This document shows, in pieces, positions 1 to 8,632 of a stretch of 64,000 bases of DNA (positions within the stretch are counted from its first letter, which is position 1; each line of letters begins with the position of its first letter). Both the position numbers and the translations under genes were made by a program. Below the pieces are notes generated by a model, which did no database searches, was not told where the DNA came from, and was given only the letters and a program-made list of their open reading frames with translations. This DNA comes from Methylopila turkensis (GTDB lineage Bacteria > Pseudomonadota > Alphaproteobacteria > Rhizobiales > Methylopilaceae). The stretch covers positions 434,001 through 498,000 of the forward strand of contig NZ_BSFL01000002.1 in NCBI RefSeq assembly GCF_027922325.1. Reading direction: 5' to 3'.

Positions 1-1
1 C

Positions 2-529
2 CAATCGCTGGTCAGCATCAACTTCATGCCGAACGCCGTCTACGAGCCGGCGCTCTGCCTCGGCACGACGCTCGCCGCCGCGCAGCGGCACGGCTTCCCC
101 ATCGACAACATCATGTTCGAAGTGACGGAAGGCGAGAAGATCGAAGACCGGCCGCATCTCACGCGGATTCTCGCCGAATACAAGCGGCAGGGCTTCACCA
201 CCGCCATCGACGATTTCGGCGCGGGGCACTCCGGCCTGAACCTGCTCGCCGAGTTCCAGCCCGACGTCGTGAAGCTCGACATGGACCTGATCCGCGGCAT
301 CGACGGCAGCCGCGTGCGGCAGGCGATCCTCGCCAGCATGATGAGCTTGGCCGAGGCGATCGGCATGAGCGTCGTGGCCGAGGGGATCGAGACCGTGGAG
401 GAATACGCCTGCCTCAAGTCCATGGGCGTGACTTTGATGCAGGGCTATCTGTTCGCGCGCCCGGAGCTTGGGCGTCTGCCCGCCGTCGTCCTGCCGGAGA
501 CGCCGCGGGCCCACGCCGCGGTGGCTTGA
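2..529 (+). CDS. EAL-domain cyclic-di-GMP phosphodiesterase, C-terminal part (5' end outside window)
   Basis: The reading frame is open from the left edge, so only the C-terminal ~175 residues are present. Recognisable EAL-family motifs appear in order: 'SINFMPNAVY', the 'FEVTEGE' segment with a metal-ligand Glu, 'IDDFGAGHSGL' with the paired Asp, 'VKLDMDLI', 'VVAEGIET' and the closing 'QGYLFARP'. EAL proteins hydrolyse c-di-GMP to pGpG and lower biofilm-promoting signalling. The key catalytic residues visible here are kept, so an active phosphodiesterase is likely. The N-terminus (sensor, GGDEF or membrane part) cannot be seen. Fold assignment is secure; whether it is a stand-alone EAL protein is unknown. 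Confidence 0.93.
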   Translation, partial: QSLVSINFMPNAVYEPALCLGTTLAAAQRHGFPIDNIMFEVTEGEKIEDRPHLTRILAEYKRQGFTTAIDDFGAGHSGLNLLAEFQPDVVKLDMDLIRGIDGSRVRQAILASMMSLAEAIGMSVVAEGIETVEEYACLKSMGVTLMQGYLFARPELGRLPAVVLPETPRAHAAVA

Positions 530-537
530 AAGAGCAG

Positions 538-563
538 AGGGGCCGCCCTTGCGGACGACCCCT
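538..563. terminator. Interrupted hairpin after the EAL gene
   Basis: AGGGG (538-542) pairs with CCCCT (559-563) and CCGC (543-546) with GCGG (551-554), with loop CCTT and a four-base bulge on one side. It lies 9 bases past the EAL stop. On the minus strand it is followed by a pyrimidine-rich stretch ending in TTT, so it could also end the small minus-strand gene at 571-683. There is no long U tract, so the terminator role is tentative. Confidence 0.35.
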
Positions 564-570
564 CCCATCT

Positions 571-683
571 TCAATCGCGGCCGTGAAAGACCTCCGCGAC
601 CGCCTGAATCAGGCGCGCACCCCAGCCGAAGCCGAGATCCAGGTCACGGCGCTCTCCGAGCGCTGATCAAGACGATGAGACAC
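571..683 (-). pseudogene. Possible very small gene (~37 codons) with a perfect Shine-Dalgarno and an internal frameshift
   Basis: On the minus strand the motif AAAGGAGGTGATCC (plus 685-698) is a full-length complement of the 16S rRNA 3' tail and stands next to a GTG start at 683. Translation begins MSHRLDQRSE and runs 24 codons to a stop at 609. A second frame, open from about 655 to a stop at 571, encodes the protein-like segment 'LDLGFGWGARLIQ' followed by 'AVAEVFHGRD'. One inserted base would join them into a ~37-residue protein. A plausible promoter lies upstream (-35 TTGCCC at 742-747, 17-base spacer, -10 CATACT at 719-724) and a hairpin at 538-563 follows. No family is recognised. It may be a decayed small gene, a sequencing error in a live one, or a real 24-residue peptide. 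Confidence 0.35.
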
Positions 684-835
684 CGGATCACCTCCTTTCG
701 GTTGTTGACGACACCGAAAGTATGAGGCGGCGGAACGAGTCGGGCAAGGGGGCTTCGGGAGCGCCGCGGCCCTCCGTGCGACGATCGCGCGTGCCTGCGC
801 CTTGAAGCGCGGCGCCGCCGCCCGATGATCGTGCC

Positions 836-1675
836 ATGGATCTTCGCCGCTCGTCCCGCATCGAAACGCTCGCCCGCCTCGGTTTCGCCGCCAGGGGTCT
901 CGTCTATTGCCTAGTCGGAGGCCTCGCCGTGCTGGCGGCCATCGGGGTCGGCGGTTCGACCGGCGGCAGCCGGAGCGCGCTGCTGGTCCTGCTGGAGCAG
1001 CCGTTCGGCGCGGCGATCCTCGCCGCCGTCGGCGCCGGCCTCGTCTGCTTCGCGGCGTGGCGCATCACCAGCGCCGTCACCGACGCCGACGGCCGGGGCG
1101 ACGGCGCCAAGGGCCGCGGCGTCCGCGCGCTGCAGGCGGCGAGCGGCGTGGTCTATCTCGGCCTCGCGGGCACCGCCATCGGCCTCGCCGCCGGGCGCGG
1201 CGGCGGAGGAGGAGGCGAAGATCAGGCGGCGCAGGACTGGACCGAATGGGCGCTCGCGCAGCCGCTCGGGCGCTGGGCGATCGCGGCGATCGGGCTTGGG
1301 GTCGTCGCCGGCGGACTTGGCTACGCCTGGAAAGCGTGGCGCGGCGACGTGGTCAAGCGGCTCTCCGTCCCGTCGGACGCGATGAGCTGGGTGACGGCGG
1401 TTGGGCGCGCGGGCTACGCCGCGCGGGCCGTCACCTTCGTGCTGATCGGCGGCTTCCTGGCGCTCGCCGCCTGGCGCGCCGACTCCGAAGAGGTTCGCGG
1501 CCTCGGCGGCGCGCTGCAGGCGCTGCGCGCGCAACCCTATGGCTGGGTCCTGCTCGGCCTCACCGCGGCGGGCCTGTTCGCCTTCGGCCTGTTCGGCTTC
1601 GTCCAGGCGCGCTACCGCCGCATCGACGCCCCCGACCTCGACGACGCGCGGGCCGCGCTGCGCAAGGTCGTCTAG
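836..1675 (+). CDS. DUF1206 family integral membrane protein
   Basis: The 279-residue protein contains three copies of a two-helix unit, each opened by a similar motif: 'LARLGFAARGLVYCLVG' near residue 12, 'LQAASGVVYLGLAG' near 100 and 'VGRAGYAARAVTFVLIG' near 190. This gives about six membrane spans, the hallmark of DUF1206. A glycine/acid-rich loop (about residues 118-130) separates repeats 1 and 2. The biochemical function of the family is unknown. The gene stands alone on the plus strand and its stop overlaps the 3' end of convergent mltG by 4 bases. Family assignment is firm; no role can be inferred from the neighbours. Confidence 0.85.
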   Translation: MDLRRSSRIETLARLGFAARGLVYCLVGGLAVLAAIGVGGSTGGSRSALLVLLEQPFGAAILAAVGAGLVCFAAWRITSAVTDADGRGDGAKGRGVRALQAASGVVYLGLAGTAIGLAAGRGGGGGGEDQAAQDWTEWALAQPLGRWAIAAIGLGVVAGGLGYAWKAWRGDVVKRLSVPSDAMSWVTAVGRAGYAARAVTFVLIGGFLALAAWRADSEEVRGLGGALQALRAQPYGWVLLGLTAAGLFAFGLFGFVQARYRRIDAPDLDDARAALRKVV

Positions 1676-2910
1676 CGGCGCGGGGCGGTGGAGCCGGGAG
1701 CCGCGGCGGAGCCGCCTTCCGGCTCGGGAGCGGCCTCGTCCGGCGCGGCCCGGTCGGTCTGCGCGCCGCGGGCGCGCTCGACCTGGCGCCAACGCTGGAC
1801 GTTGCGATTGTGCTCCGCAAGCGTCGCGGCGAAGGCGTGGCCGCCGGTGCCGTCGGCGACGAAGTACAGCTCGCCGGACGTGTCGGGGCGGGCCGCGGCC
1901 TCCAGCGACGCGCGGCCGGGATTTGCGATCGGCCCGGCCGGCAGTCCGTTGATCACATAGGTGTTGTAGGGCGTGCGCGACTGGATGTCGGTGCGCGTGA
2001 GGCTGCGCCCCAGCGTGCCGCGGCCGCCGACGAGGCCATAGACGATCGTTGGATCGGACTGGAGCCGCATGCCCTTGCGGAGACGGTTCACGAACACCGC
2101 CGCCACCCGCGTCCGCTCCGCGGCGACCCCGGTCTCCTTCTCGATCAGCGAGGCCAGCACCAGCAGGTCGTCCGGCGTCTTCACCGGCACGGAGGGATCG
2201 CGCCCGCGCCAGACCTCCTCGAGCGCGGCCTTCTGCGACTGGCGCATGCGCGCCAGCACCTGCTCGCGCGACGTGCCACGCATGACCCGGTAGGTCTCCG
2301 GCAGCAGCGCGCCTTCCGGGGGGATCTCCTTGACGTCGCCGGTGAGCAGATCGATGTCGCGCAGCCGGTCGACGATCTGGAGACTGGTCAGGCCTTCGGG
2401 GATCGTGATGGCGTGCTCGATCGACCGGCCGGAGGTCAGGATCTCCATCGCCTCGCGCATCGAGACGCGGGCCGGGAAGGCGTATTCGCCAAAGCGCAGC
2501 CGGTCGTTGGCGCGGTAGAGCCGCACGCCGGCCTCGAACAGCTTCGGATGGTCGATGACGCCCGCGGCGGCGAGCGAGGCGGCGATGTCGGAGACGCCCT
2601 GGTTCCGCGGCACCATGACGGTGGTCTCGGCCGCGAGCGGACCAGGCGCGTCGAAGGTCGACTTGCCCCAGTAGAACGCGCCGCCGACGCCGAGCGCCAG
2701 CAGCGTGAGGAAGGTGAAGACGCCGCTGAGATAGCCCACGAGCGCGCTCTGGCGGCGGGAACGGCGCGGCGACGGAGGAGCCGGCGGCGTGGTCGGGCCG
2801 GACGCCTCCCCAGACGCGCGGGCCGAAGGCCGGCGCGCGTCGGCGTCGTTGGCGGGCGCCGGGGCGGGCGTGGTGGTCCGCGGTCCGGAGGGCGTTCCCT
2901 CGGTCGTCAC
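1672..2910 (-). CDS. mltG: Endolytic murein transglycosylase MltG (YceG)
   Basis: MltG cuts nascent peptidoglycan glycan strands at the inner membrane and so sets strand length. The 412-residue protein starts with a long Pro/Ala/Arg-rich cytoplasmic tail (residues 1-55), one membrane helix (about 56-80), a LysM-like segment, and the YceG catalytic domain. The conserved 'LASLIEKET' segment places the catalytic Glu at about residue 257, and 'MRLQSDPTIVYG' follows as in E. coli MltG. It is the last gene of the minus-strand fabD-fabG-acpP-fabF-mltG run, 91 bases after fabF. The family position next to fatty-acid genes is common in Proteobacteria. The Pro-rich tail is longer than in enterobacteria. 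Confidence 0.95.
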   Translation of the reverse strand: MTTEGTPSGPRTTTPAPAPANDADARRPSARASGEASGPTTPPAPPSPRRSRRQSALVGYLSGVFTFLTLLALGVGGAFYWGKSTFDAPGPLAAETTVMVPRNQGVSDIAASLAAAGVIDHPKLFEAGVRLYRANDRLRFGEYAFPARVSMREAMEILTSGRSIEHAITIPEGLTSLQIVDRLRDIDLLTGDVKEIPPEGALLPETYRVMRGTSREQVLARMRQSQKAALEEVWRGRDPSVPVKTPDDLLVLASLIEKETGVAAERTRVAAVFVNRLRKGMRLQSDPTIVYGLVGGRGTLGRSLTRTDIQSRTPYNTYVINGLPAGPIANPGRASLEAAARPDTSGELYFVADGTGGHAFAATLAEHNRNVQRWRQVERARGAQTDRAAPDEAAPEPEGGSAAAPGSTAPRR

Positions 2911-3001
2911 CGTCGCGTGCCTCCTCTGCGCCCCGCCGCGCGGGGCAGAATTCCATGCGCGGCGACTTTACGTGCGATTGTGGCGAAACCCGACCGATCG
3001 C

Positions 3002-4267
3002 TCAGGCGTGATGACGACGGAACACCAGCGACGCGTTGGTGCCGCCGAAGCCGAAGGAATTCGACAGCGCGATCTCGATCGGCATCGGTTTGGCGGCGCG
3101 AGGCACGAGGTCGATCGGGGTCTCGACGGAGGGATTGTCGAGATTGAGCGTCGGCGGCGCCACCTGGTCGCGGATCGCCAGCAGCGAAAAGATCGCCTCG
3201 ACAGAGCCCGCAGCGCCGAGCAGATGCCCGATCGCGGACTTCGTCGACGACATCGTGATCTTGCCCGCGGCGTTCCCGACCAGCCGGGTGACGGCGCCGA
3301 GCTCGATCTCGTCGCCGAGCGGCGTCGACGTGCCGTGGGCGTTGATGTAGTCGATCTCGCTCGCCGAGACGCCGGCCCGCTTCAGCGCGGCCGACATGCA
3401 GCGGTACGCCCCATCGCCGTCCATCGCGGGAGCGGTGATGTGGAAGGCGTCGCCGGACAGGCCGTAGCCGATGACCTCGCCGTAGATCTTGGCGCCGCGC
3501 GCGATGGCGTGCTCGCGCTCCTCGAGCACCACGATCCCGGCGCCTTCGCCCATGACGAAGCCGTCGCGGTCGCGGTCGTAGGGACGGGAGGCGCGGGTCG
3601 GCTCGTCGTTGAAGCCAGTCGACAGCGCCTTGCAGGCCGCGAAGCCCGCGACCGCGATGCGGCAGACCGGGGACTCGGTCCCGCCCGCCACCATCACGTC
3701 GGCGTCGCCGAAGGCGATCAGCCGGGCCGCGTCGCCGATCGCGTGCGCGCCGGTCGAGCACGCGGTCACGACCGCGTGGTTCGGGCCCTTGAGCCCGTGC
3801 CGGATCGAGACCTGGCCCGAGGCGAGGTTGATGAGGCGGCCGGGAATGAAGAACGGCGAAAGGCGCCGTGGGCCCTTGTCCCGCAGCACGTGCGCCGCTT
3901 CCTCGATGCCCTGCAGGCCTCCGATGCCGGAGCCGATCAGCACGCCGGTGGCGTACTTCTCGTCCTCGGTCTCGGGCTTCCAGCCGCTGTCCTCGAGCGC
4001 CTGGGTCGCGGCGGCCATGGCGAAGACGATGAAGTCGTCGACCTTGCGCTGCTCCTTGGGCTCCATCCAGTCGTCGGCGTTGAAGGTCCCGTCGGACCCG
4101 TCGCCGCGCGGAATGACGCCTGCGACCCGCGCCGGAAGGTCGTCGACCTGGAACTGGTCGATCGCCTTCAGGCCGCTCTCGCCGGCGATCAGCCGCCGCC
4201 AGACGGTCTCGACGCCCGAACCGAGCGGCGTCACCAGACCGAGACCCGTAACGACGACGCGTCTCAC
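3002..4267 (-). CDS. fabF: 3-oxoacyl-[acyl-carrier-protein] synthase II
   Basis: FabF performs the decarboxylative condensation of malonyl-ACP with acyl-ACP in type II fatty-acid elongation. The 421-residue protein has the thiolase-fold Cys-His-His triad: Cys170 in 'VVTACSTGAHAIG', His311 in 'INAHGTSTPLGD' and His348 in 'KSAIGHLLGAAG'. Length is normal for the family. It follows acpP by 60 bases on the same strand, and the pair is a standard bacterial arrangement supplying carrier protein with its condensing enzyme. Nothing is missing or fused. Confidence 0.97.
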   Translation of the reverse strand: MRRVVVTGLGLVTPLGSGVETVWRRLIAGESGLKAIDQFQVDDLPARVAGVIPRGDGSDGTFNADDWMEPKEQRKVDDFIVFAMAAATQALEDSGWKPETEDEKYATGVLIGSGIGGLQGIEEAAHVLRDKGPRRLSPFFIPGRLINLASGQVSIRHGLKGPNHAVVTACSTGAHAIGDAARLIAFGDADVMVAGGTESPVCRIAVAGFAACKALSTGFNDEPTRASRPYDRDRDGFVMGEGAGIVVLEEREHAIARGAKIYGEVIGYGLSGDAFHITAPAMDGDGAYRCMSAALKRAGVSASEIDYINAHGTSTPLGDEIELGAVTRLVGNAAGKITMSSTKSAIGHLLGAAGSVEAIFSLLAIRDQVAPPTLNLDNPSVETPIDLVPRAAKPMPIEIALSNSFGFGGTNASLVFRRHHA

Positions 4268-4327
4268 CGCGCCGTCCGTCGGAACCGACGTCCTTGCATC
4301 ATGCCCGCCGTGCCGCGCGCGCGCAGG

Positions 4328-4570
4328 TCAAGCCTGCGCGGCGTTCTTCTCGAGGAACTTGGTGGCGTCGCCAACCGTCAGGATCGTCTCCGCGGCGTCG
4401 TCCGGGATCTCGCAGCCGAACTCTTCCTCGAAGGCCATGACGAGCTCGACGGTGTCGAGGCTGTCGGCGCCGAGGTCGTCGATGAAGCTCGCGTTCTCGG
4501 TGACCTTCTCGGCGTCCACGCCGAGATGCTCGACCACGATCTTCTTCACGCGTTCGGCAATGTCGCTCAT
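4328..4570 (-). CDS. acpP: Acyl carrier protein
   Basis: An 80-residue acidic four-helix protein carrying the phosphopantetheine attachment motif '[13 protein letters not shown]', with the modified Ser at residue 37. It shuttles growing acyl chains between the enzymes encoded on either side (FabG, FabF, FabD). The gene lies between fabG and fabF on the minus strand. The 245-base gap to fabG suggests its own promoter, as expected for the most abundant product of this cluster. No doubt about identity. Confidence 0.98.
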   Translation of the reverse strand: MSDIAERVKKIVVEHLGVDAEKVTENASFIDDLGADSLDTVELVMAFEEEFGCEIPDDAAETILTVGDATKFLEKNAAQA

Positions 4571-4815
4571 CTACCTAATCCTTCGGTGGTTCTACGTTCG
4601 GAAGATCGCCTCGCAGGAACATTCGGACCCGACGGCGTCGTCATGGACACGAATCTTCCGAGAGGCTTTTTGAAGGCGGAACGCGGTCCCGGCAACGACT
4701 TTCTAAAACCGCCCCCGCGGGACCCGTTAAGCTTTTGGTCGCCCACCGCCTCTCGCAGGCCGCGGGTCTGGTATCATGTCCCCCCCGCCCGCGCCAGTCG
4801 GGGCCGGGGGCGTCC

Positions 4816-5553
4816 TCAGATCATCGCGATGCCGCCGTTGACCTGCAGCGTGTGGCCCGTGACGTAGGCCGCCTCGTCGCTCGCGAGATAGACCGCCGCC
4901 GCCGCGATCTCCGCGCCCTGGCCGAAGCGGCCGAGCGGGATGTGGGCGAGCGAGGCCTCCTTCTGCTTCTCGTTCAGAGCGTCGGTCATCGGGCTCTCGA
5001 CGAAGCCCGGCGCGATGCAGTTCACGGTGACGCCGCGGCTCGCGACCTCGGCCGCGAGCGACTTCGACATGCCGATCAGCCCGGCCTTCGAGGCGGCGTA
5101 GTTGCCCTGCCCCGGATTGCCGGTGACGCCGACGACCGAGGTGATGCCGATCAGCCGGCCGCGGCGGCGCTTCACCATGCCCCGGAGCGCGGCGCGGTAG
5201 AGGCGGAAGCCGGCGGTCAGGTTGACCTGGATCACGTCCGCCCACTCCTCGTCCTTCATCCGCAGGAAGAGGTTGTCGCGGGTGATGCCGGCGTTGTGCA
5301 CCAGCACGTCGAGCGAGCCGAGAGCGGCCTCCGCCTGTCCCGGCAGGGCGTCGACGCTCGCCGCGTCCTTCAGGTTCGCCTGCAGCACGTGGACGCGCTC
5401 GCCGAGCTCGTCGGCGAGCGTCTGCAGCGCGTCGACGCGGGTGCCGGAGATCGCGACCGTCGCGCCTTGCGCGTGCAGCGCCCGCGCGATGGCCCCGCCG
5501 ATGCCGCCGGTCGCGCCGGTGACGAGGGCCGTGCGGCCCGTGAGGTCGAACAT
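4816..5553 (-). CDS. fabG: 3-oxoacyl-[acyl-carrier-protein] reductase
   Basis: FabG reduces 3-oxoacyl-ACP with NADPH. The 245-residue SDR protein has the nucleotide-binding 'TGATGGIGGA' (residues 12-21), 'HNAGITRDN' (86-94) typical of FabG, catalytic Ser139, and the YxxxK pair Tyr152/Lys156 in 'NYAASKAG'. The C-terminal 'VNGGIAMI' also matches FabG. It begins 16 bases after the fabD stop on the same strand, so the two are very probably co-transcribed. Genome context separates it confidently from general SDRs. Confidence 0.97.
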   Translation of the reverse strand: MFDLTGRTALVTGATGGIGGAIARALHAQGATVAISGTRVDALQTLADELGERVHVLQANLKDAASVDALPGQAEAALGSLDVLVHNAGITRDNLFLRMKDEEWADVIQVNLTAGFRLYRAALRGMVKRRRGRLIGITSVVGVTGNPGQGNYAASKAGLIGMSKSLAAEVASRGVTVNCIAPGFVESPMTDALNEKQKEASLAHIPLGRFGQGAEIAAAAVYLASDEAAYVTGHTLQVNGGIAMI

Positions 5554-5569
5554 GCTGGTTCCTTCCCGG

Positions 5570-6526
5570 TCAGGACGCGCCGAAGGCGCCGTCCGTCTTG
5601 AGGCGTTCGATGTCGTCCGGGGAGCCGACGGCTTCGCCCGTCGCCCCGTCCGCGATGCGCTTGACGAGGCCCGACAGGACCTTGCCGGCGCCGATCTCGA
5701 TGAAGCGCGTGACGCCGGCGCCGGCCATGAAGCCGACCGATTCGCGCCAGCGCACTGCGCCAGTCACCTGCTCCACCAGCCGCTTGCGGATGTCCTCCGG
5801 GTCGGTCAGCGGGCTCGCGGTGACGTTGGCGACCAGCGGGGCCTTCGGCGCGACGATCTTCACGCCGGCGAGCGCCTCGCGCATCACGTCGGCGGCCGGC
5901 TGCATCAGCGCGCAATGGAACGGGGCGGACACGGGCAGCAGCACCGCGCGCTTGGCGCCCTTGGATTTCGCGATCACCAGCGCGCGCTCGATCGCGGCCT
6001 TCGCGCCCGAGACCACCACCTGGCCGGGCGCGTTGTCGTTGGCGGCCTGGCAGACGTCACCCTCGGCGGCTTCCGCCGCCACCGCGCGCGCCGCCTCGAG
6101 ATCGAGCCCGAGCAGCGCCGCCATGGCGCCCTCGCCGACCGGGACCGCCTTCTGCATGGCGTCGCCGCGGATGCGCAGCAGGCGCGCGGCGTCGGACACC
6201 GTGAGGCTGCCGGCGGCCGCGAGCGCCGAATACTCGCCGAGCGAATGGCCCGCGACGAAGGCGGCGTTGCGCGCCACGTCGAGCCCGGCCTCGGCCTCCA
6301 AAACCCGCAGCGTCGCGAGGCTCACCGCCATCAGCGCCGGCTGGGCGTTGGCGGTCAGCGTCAGCTTGTCCTCGGGCCCCTCGAAGATCGTCGCGGACAG
6401 GCTCTCGCCCAGCGCCGCGTCCACCTCCTCGAACACGGCGCGGGCGACGGCGAAGCTGTCGGCGAGCGCGCGGCCCATGCCGACCTGCTGGCTTCCCTGC
6501 CCGGGGAAGATCAAGGCTATGCTCAC
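5570..6526 (-). CDS. fabD: Malonyl-CoA-ACP transacylase
   Basis: FabD loads malonyl groups from CoA onto ACP. The open frame extends upstream to 6589, but the conserved N-terminus 'SIALIFPGQGSQQVGMG' begins at the GTG at 6526, which is preceded by a GGGGAA ribosome-binding site. That start gives 318 residues, normal for FabD. The nucleophile Ser95 sits in 'GHSLGEYSA'; the His of the Ser-His pair is in 'VSAPFHCALM'. It is the first gene of the minus-strand fatty-acid cluster, divergent from the gene at 6692, and the 165-base gap between them should hold both promoters. Confidence 0.96.
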   Translation of the reverse strand: MSIALIFPGQGSQQVGMGRALADSFAVARAVFEEVDAALGESLSATIFEGPEDKLTLTANAQPALMAVSLATLRVLEAEAGLDVARNAAFVAGHSLGEYSALAAAGSLTVSDAARLLRIRGDAMQKAVPVGEGAMAALLGLDLEAARAVAAEAAEGDVCQAANDNAPGQVVVSGAKAAIERALVIAKSKGAKRAVLLPVSAPFHCALMQPAADVMREALAGVKIVAPKAPLVANVTASPLTDPEDIRKRLVEQVTGAVRWRESVGFMAGAGVTRFIEIGAGKVLSGLVKRIADGATGEAVGSPDDIERLKTDGAFGAS

Positions 6527-6691
6527 GTGACGGCGTTCCCCACGGGTTTCTGTCGCGGCGTGCAAAGCAGGCCCGCGCGGGGGCGTCAAGGCTGCGGGCG
6601 GCCGAATTGACGGCGGCTCTGGCCCAAAACGACCATTTCTCCGTTAGCCTGCGCCGCGCATCTCCTGACATCCCGCCGAAGAGGATCCGCC

Positions 6692-7135
6692 ATGACCGAC
6701 GAGCCGAGCGACGCCCAGGAGAGCCGGCAGGAGAGCCGGCACGCGCGGGGCCTGCGGATGCTCAAGGCGATCCATCCGCAGGTGGGCGAGCGCGTGGTCG
6801 ACGGCGTGGCCGCGGTCTCGCCGGACCTCGCCCGCTGCCTCGTGGAGTTTCCCTTCGGCGACGTCTACGCCCGCCCAGGCCTCGACCTGCGCTCGCGCCA
6901 GATCGCGACGATCGCCGCGCTCGTCACCCTCGGCGGGGCCGAGCGCCAGCTCAAATGGCACGTGCGCGGCGGCCTCAACGTCGGCCTGAACCGCGACGAG
7001 ATTCTCGAAGTCATCCAGCAGATGACGATCTACGCCGGCTTCCCCCGCGCGCTGAACGCCCTCACGGCGGCGCAGGAGGTGTTCGAGGAGATCGAGGCGG
7101 AAGCGGCGGAGGAGGCCCGGCAGGACGACGCGTGA
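6692..7135 (+). CDS. Carboxymuconolactone decarboxylase (CMD) family protein
   Basis: The 147-residue helical protein has the CMD core: 'DLRSRQIATIAALVTLGG', then 'LKWHVRGGLNVGLNRDEI' and 'LEVIQQMTIYAGFPRALNAL', matching PcaC-like 4-carboxymuconolactone decarboxylases. The AhpD-type CxxC redox pair is absent, so peroxidase activity is unlikely. No protocatechuate-pathway genes adjoin it, so the substrate remains open; many such solo proteins are of unknown function. An AGAGGAT ribosome-binding site precedes the ATG. It is transcribed divergently from fabD. Confidence 0.8.
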   Translation: MTDEPSDAQESRQESRHARGLRMLKAIHPQVGERVVDGVAAVSPDLARCLVEFPFGDVYARPGLDLRSRQIATIAALVTLGGAERQLKWHVRGGLNVGLNRDEILEVIQQMTIYAGFPRALNALTAAQEVFEEIEAEAAEEARQDDA

Positions 7136-7232
7136 CACGACCGCCGGTCGAGATCCACGTCTCCTTTCCGACTTCGCTTTACGCGCGTATGTAGACATAG
7201 TGTTCAGCCGTAGAGCGCCACTGATCGAAGCC

Positions 7233-7643
7233 ATGAACCCCGCCACCGCCATCAGCGCCGTATCGGCCGTCATCCTCGCCGTCGCGACCGCCTTCATGGG
7301 CGCGGCGACGACGGCGATCTGGGATCAGGCGGTCAAGCTCGGCCAGATGGACGCCAAGCTCGACGCCTTGCAGGCGGCTTCGCAGAAAATCGACGGGCGC
7401 GTCGCCTCGATCGACGACCGGCTGACCGAACGAGAAGTTGATCCCATGACGTTGCTCGCGCGCGTCGGCGTCAATGTTCAGGCCGAGTTCGTAGGCGTCC
7501 GGGTGAAGGACTCGCTGTTCATCCTTCCGAAGTCCGAGGCGGCGCTTGAGGGCCTCCTCGCCGGCGGCTATCTCGAGAAGCAAATCAGCCCGATGATAAA
7601 GGCCTTCGAGGTTGTTCCTGCCGCGAAGGACAGGGACGGCTGA
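7233..7643 (+). CDS. Small single-span membrane protein, function unknown
   Basis: The frame could start at GTG 7200 or ATG 7233; the ATG is chosen because the hydrophobic N-terminal helix ('ISAVSAVILAVATAFMGA') then lies at the start. Neither start has a strong ribosome-binding site. The 136-residue product continues with a heptad-like stretch around 'LDALQAASQKIDGRVASIDDRL', suggesting a short coiled coil, then a C-terminal domain ending 'MIKAFEVVPAAKDRDG'. I recognise no family. It lies alone between the CMD gene and the rpsF operon, and its base composition resembles its neighbours. Confidence 0.5.
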   Translation: MNPATAISAVSAVILAVATAFMGAATTAIWDQAVKLGQMDAKLDALQAASQKIDGRVASIDDRLTEREVDPMTLLARVGVNVQAEFVGVRVKDSLFILPKSEAALEGLLAGGYLEKQISPMIKAFEVVPAAKDRDG

Positions 7644-7922
7644 CCCGTTTGCCGGCGGCGCCTTCCGCCTGAACAGGGCTCTGGCGTTGATCGCCAGGGC
7701 GGAACCCCCGCCCCACTCTTGCCTCCCCGCCGCTCATCCTCTATACGGCGCGCTTCGCGTCGTTCGGCTGGGGGCTGAACGGAGGGTTCGGGCTTGCCCG
7801 ATCAGGATCGTAAAAGGTCCGTCCTCCCGTGTCTCCGCCTTCGAGAATCTGTTCGGGCCTTCGCGGGCTCGGAGGGCTTCGCGCCGGACGGCAGAATCCA
7901 CCGCAAGAAGGTTCAAGCCCTC

Positions 7923-8384
7923 ATGCCGCTTTACGAACACGTCTTCCTGGCGCGCCAGGACGTGACCGCGCAGCAGGTCGAGGCTCTCACCGAACAGTAC
8001 AAGGCCGTGCTCGAAGGGCTCGGCGGCGAGGTCAAGAAGACCGAGTACTGGGGCGTGAAGCCGCTCGCCTACCGCATCAAGAAGAACCGCAAGGCGCACT
8101 ACACGCTGCTCAATATCGACGCGCCCGCCGCGGCCGTCGCCGAGCTCGAGCGCCAGCAGGGCATCAGCGAGGACATCCTCCGCGTGCTCACCCTCAAGGT
8201 CGAGGAGCTCGAGGAAGGCCCGTCGGCCATGCTCCAGCGCCGCGACCGCGACGATCGCGACGACCGCCCGCGTGGCGGCGGCCGTGACGGCGAGCGTGGC
8301 GGCGGGTTCCGCCGCGAGGGCGGGGACCGTGGTCCGCGCCGTGACGACCGCGGCCCGCGCCGCGACGAGCAGGGAGCCGAGTGA
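7923..8384 (+). CDS. rpsF: 30S ribosomal protein S6
   Basis: S6 binds S18 and helps form the platform of the 30S subunit. The long open frame starts at 7794, but the conserved N-terminus '[13 protein letters not shown]' begins at 7923, giving 153 residues. The core ends near '[18 protein letters not shown]' and is followed by a ~50-residue tail of repeated Arg/Asp/Gly, an extension commonly seen in Rhizobiales S6. The stop overlaps the rpsR start (TGATG), implying translational coupling with its binding partner. Confidence 0.97.
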   Translation: MPLYEHVFLARQDVTAQQVEALTEQYKAVLEGLGGEVKKTEYWGVKPLAYRIKKNRKAHYTLLNIDAPAAAVAELERQQGISEDILRVLTLKVEELEEGPSAMLQRRDRDDRDDRPRGGGRDGERGGGFRREGGDRGPRRDDRGPRRDEQGAE

Positions 8385-8632
8385 TGGCCATCGCAGCGTC
8401 CGGCGGCCAGCGCCGCCCGTTCTTCCGCCGTCGCAAGACCTGCCCGTTCTCCGGCGCCAACGCCCCGAAGATCGACCACAAGGACGTGCGGCTCCTGCAG
8501 CGCTACATCTCCGAGCGCGGCAAGATCGTGCCTTCGCGCATCACGGCGGTCTCCGCCAAGAAGCAGCGCGAGCTGGCCCGCGCCATCAAGCGCTCGCGCT
8601 TCCTCGGCCTGCTGCCCTACGTCATCAAGTGA
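8384..8632 (+). CDS. rpsR: 30S ribosomal protein S18
   Basis: An 82-residue basic protein with the family signature '[19 protein letters not shown]' and '[18 protein letters not shown]'. A GTG three bases upstream is possible, but the ATG at 8384 sharing one base with the rpsF stop is the expected start. S18 assembles as a heterodimer with S6, so coupled synthesis makes sense. A strong 12-bp hairpin begins right at its stop codon (8631-8661) and may separate or attenuate expression of the downstream membrane protein and rplI. Confidence 0.97.
   Translation: MAIAASGGQRRPFFRRRKTCPFSGANAPKIDHKDVRLLQRYISERGKIVPSRITAVSAKKQRELARAIKRSRFLGLLPYVIK

Larger units (their letters stand above)
530..835. 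other. Intergenic region, EAL gene to DUF1206 gene
   Basis: This stretch has no convincing plus-strand gene. It holds the interrupted hairpin (538-563), the candidate small minus-strand gene (571-683), and an 8-bp inverted repeat CTTTCGGT/ACCGAAAG (695-702 and 713-720) that overlaps the strong ribosome-binding site. That repeat could fold in the leader of the small gene and modulate its translation. The segment from about 725 to 835 should carry the promoter for the downstream DUF1206 gene, but no clear boxes are visible. Confidence 0.4.

Noticed and set aside
685..699. Fragment of a 16S rRNA gene
   Set aside because: GGATCACCTCCTTTC equals the 16S 3' tail, but the flanking DNA shows no rRNA sequence; it is better read as a strong ribosome-binding site on the other strand.
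907..3147. 746-codon plus-strand frame and the 681-codon minus frame over the same DNA
   Set aside because: Shadows of DUF1206, mltG and fabF; composition is Arg/Gly/Ala only.
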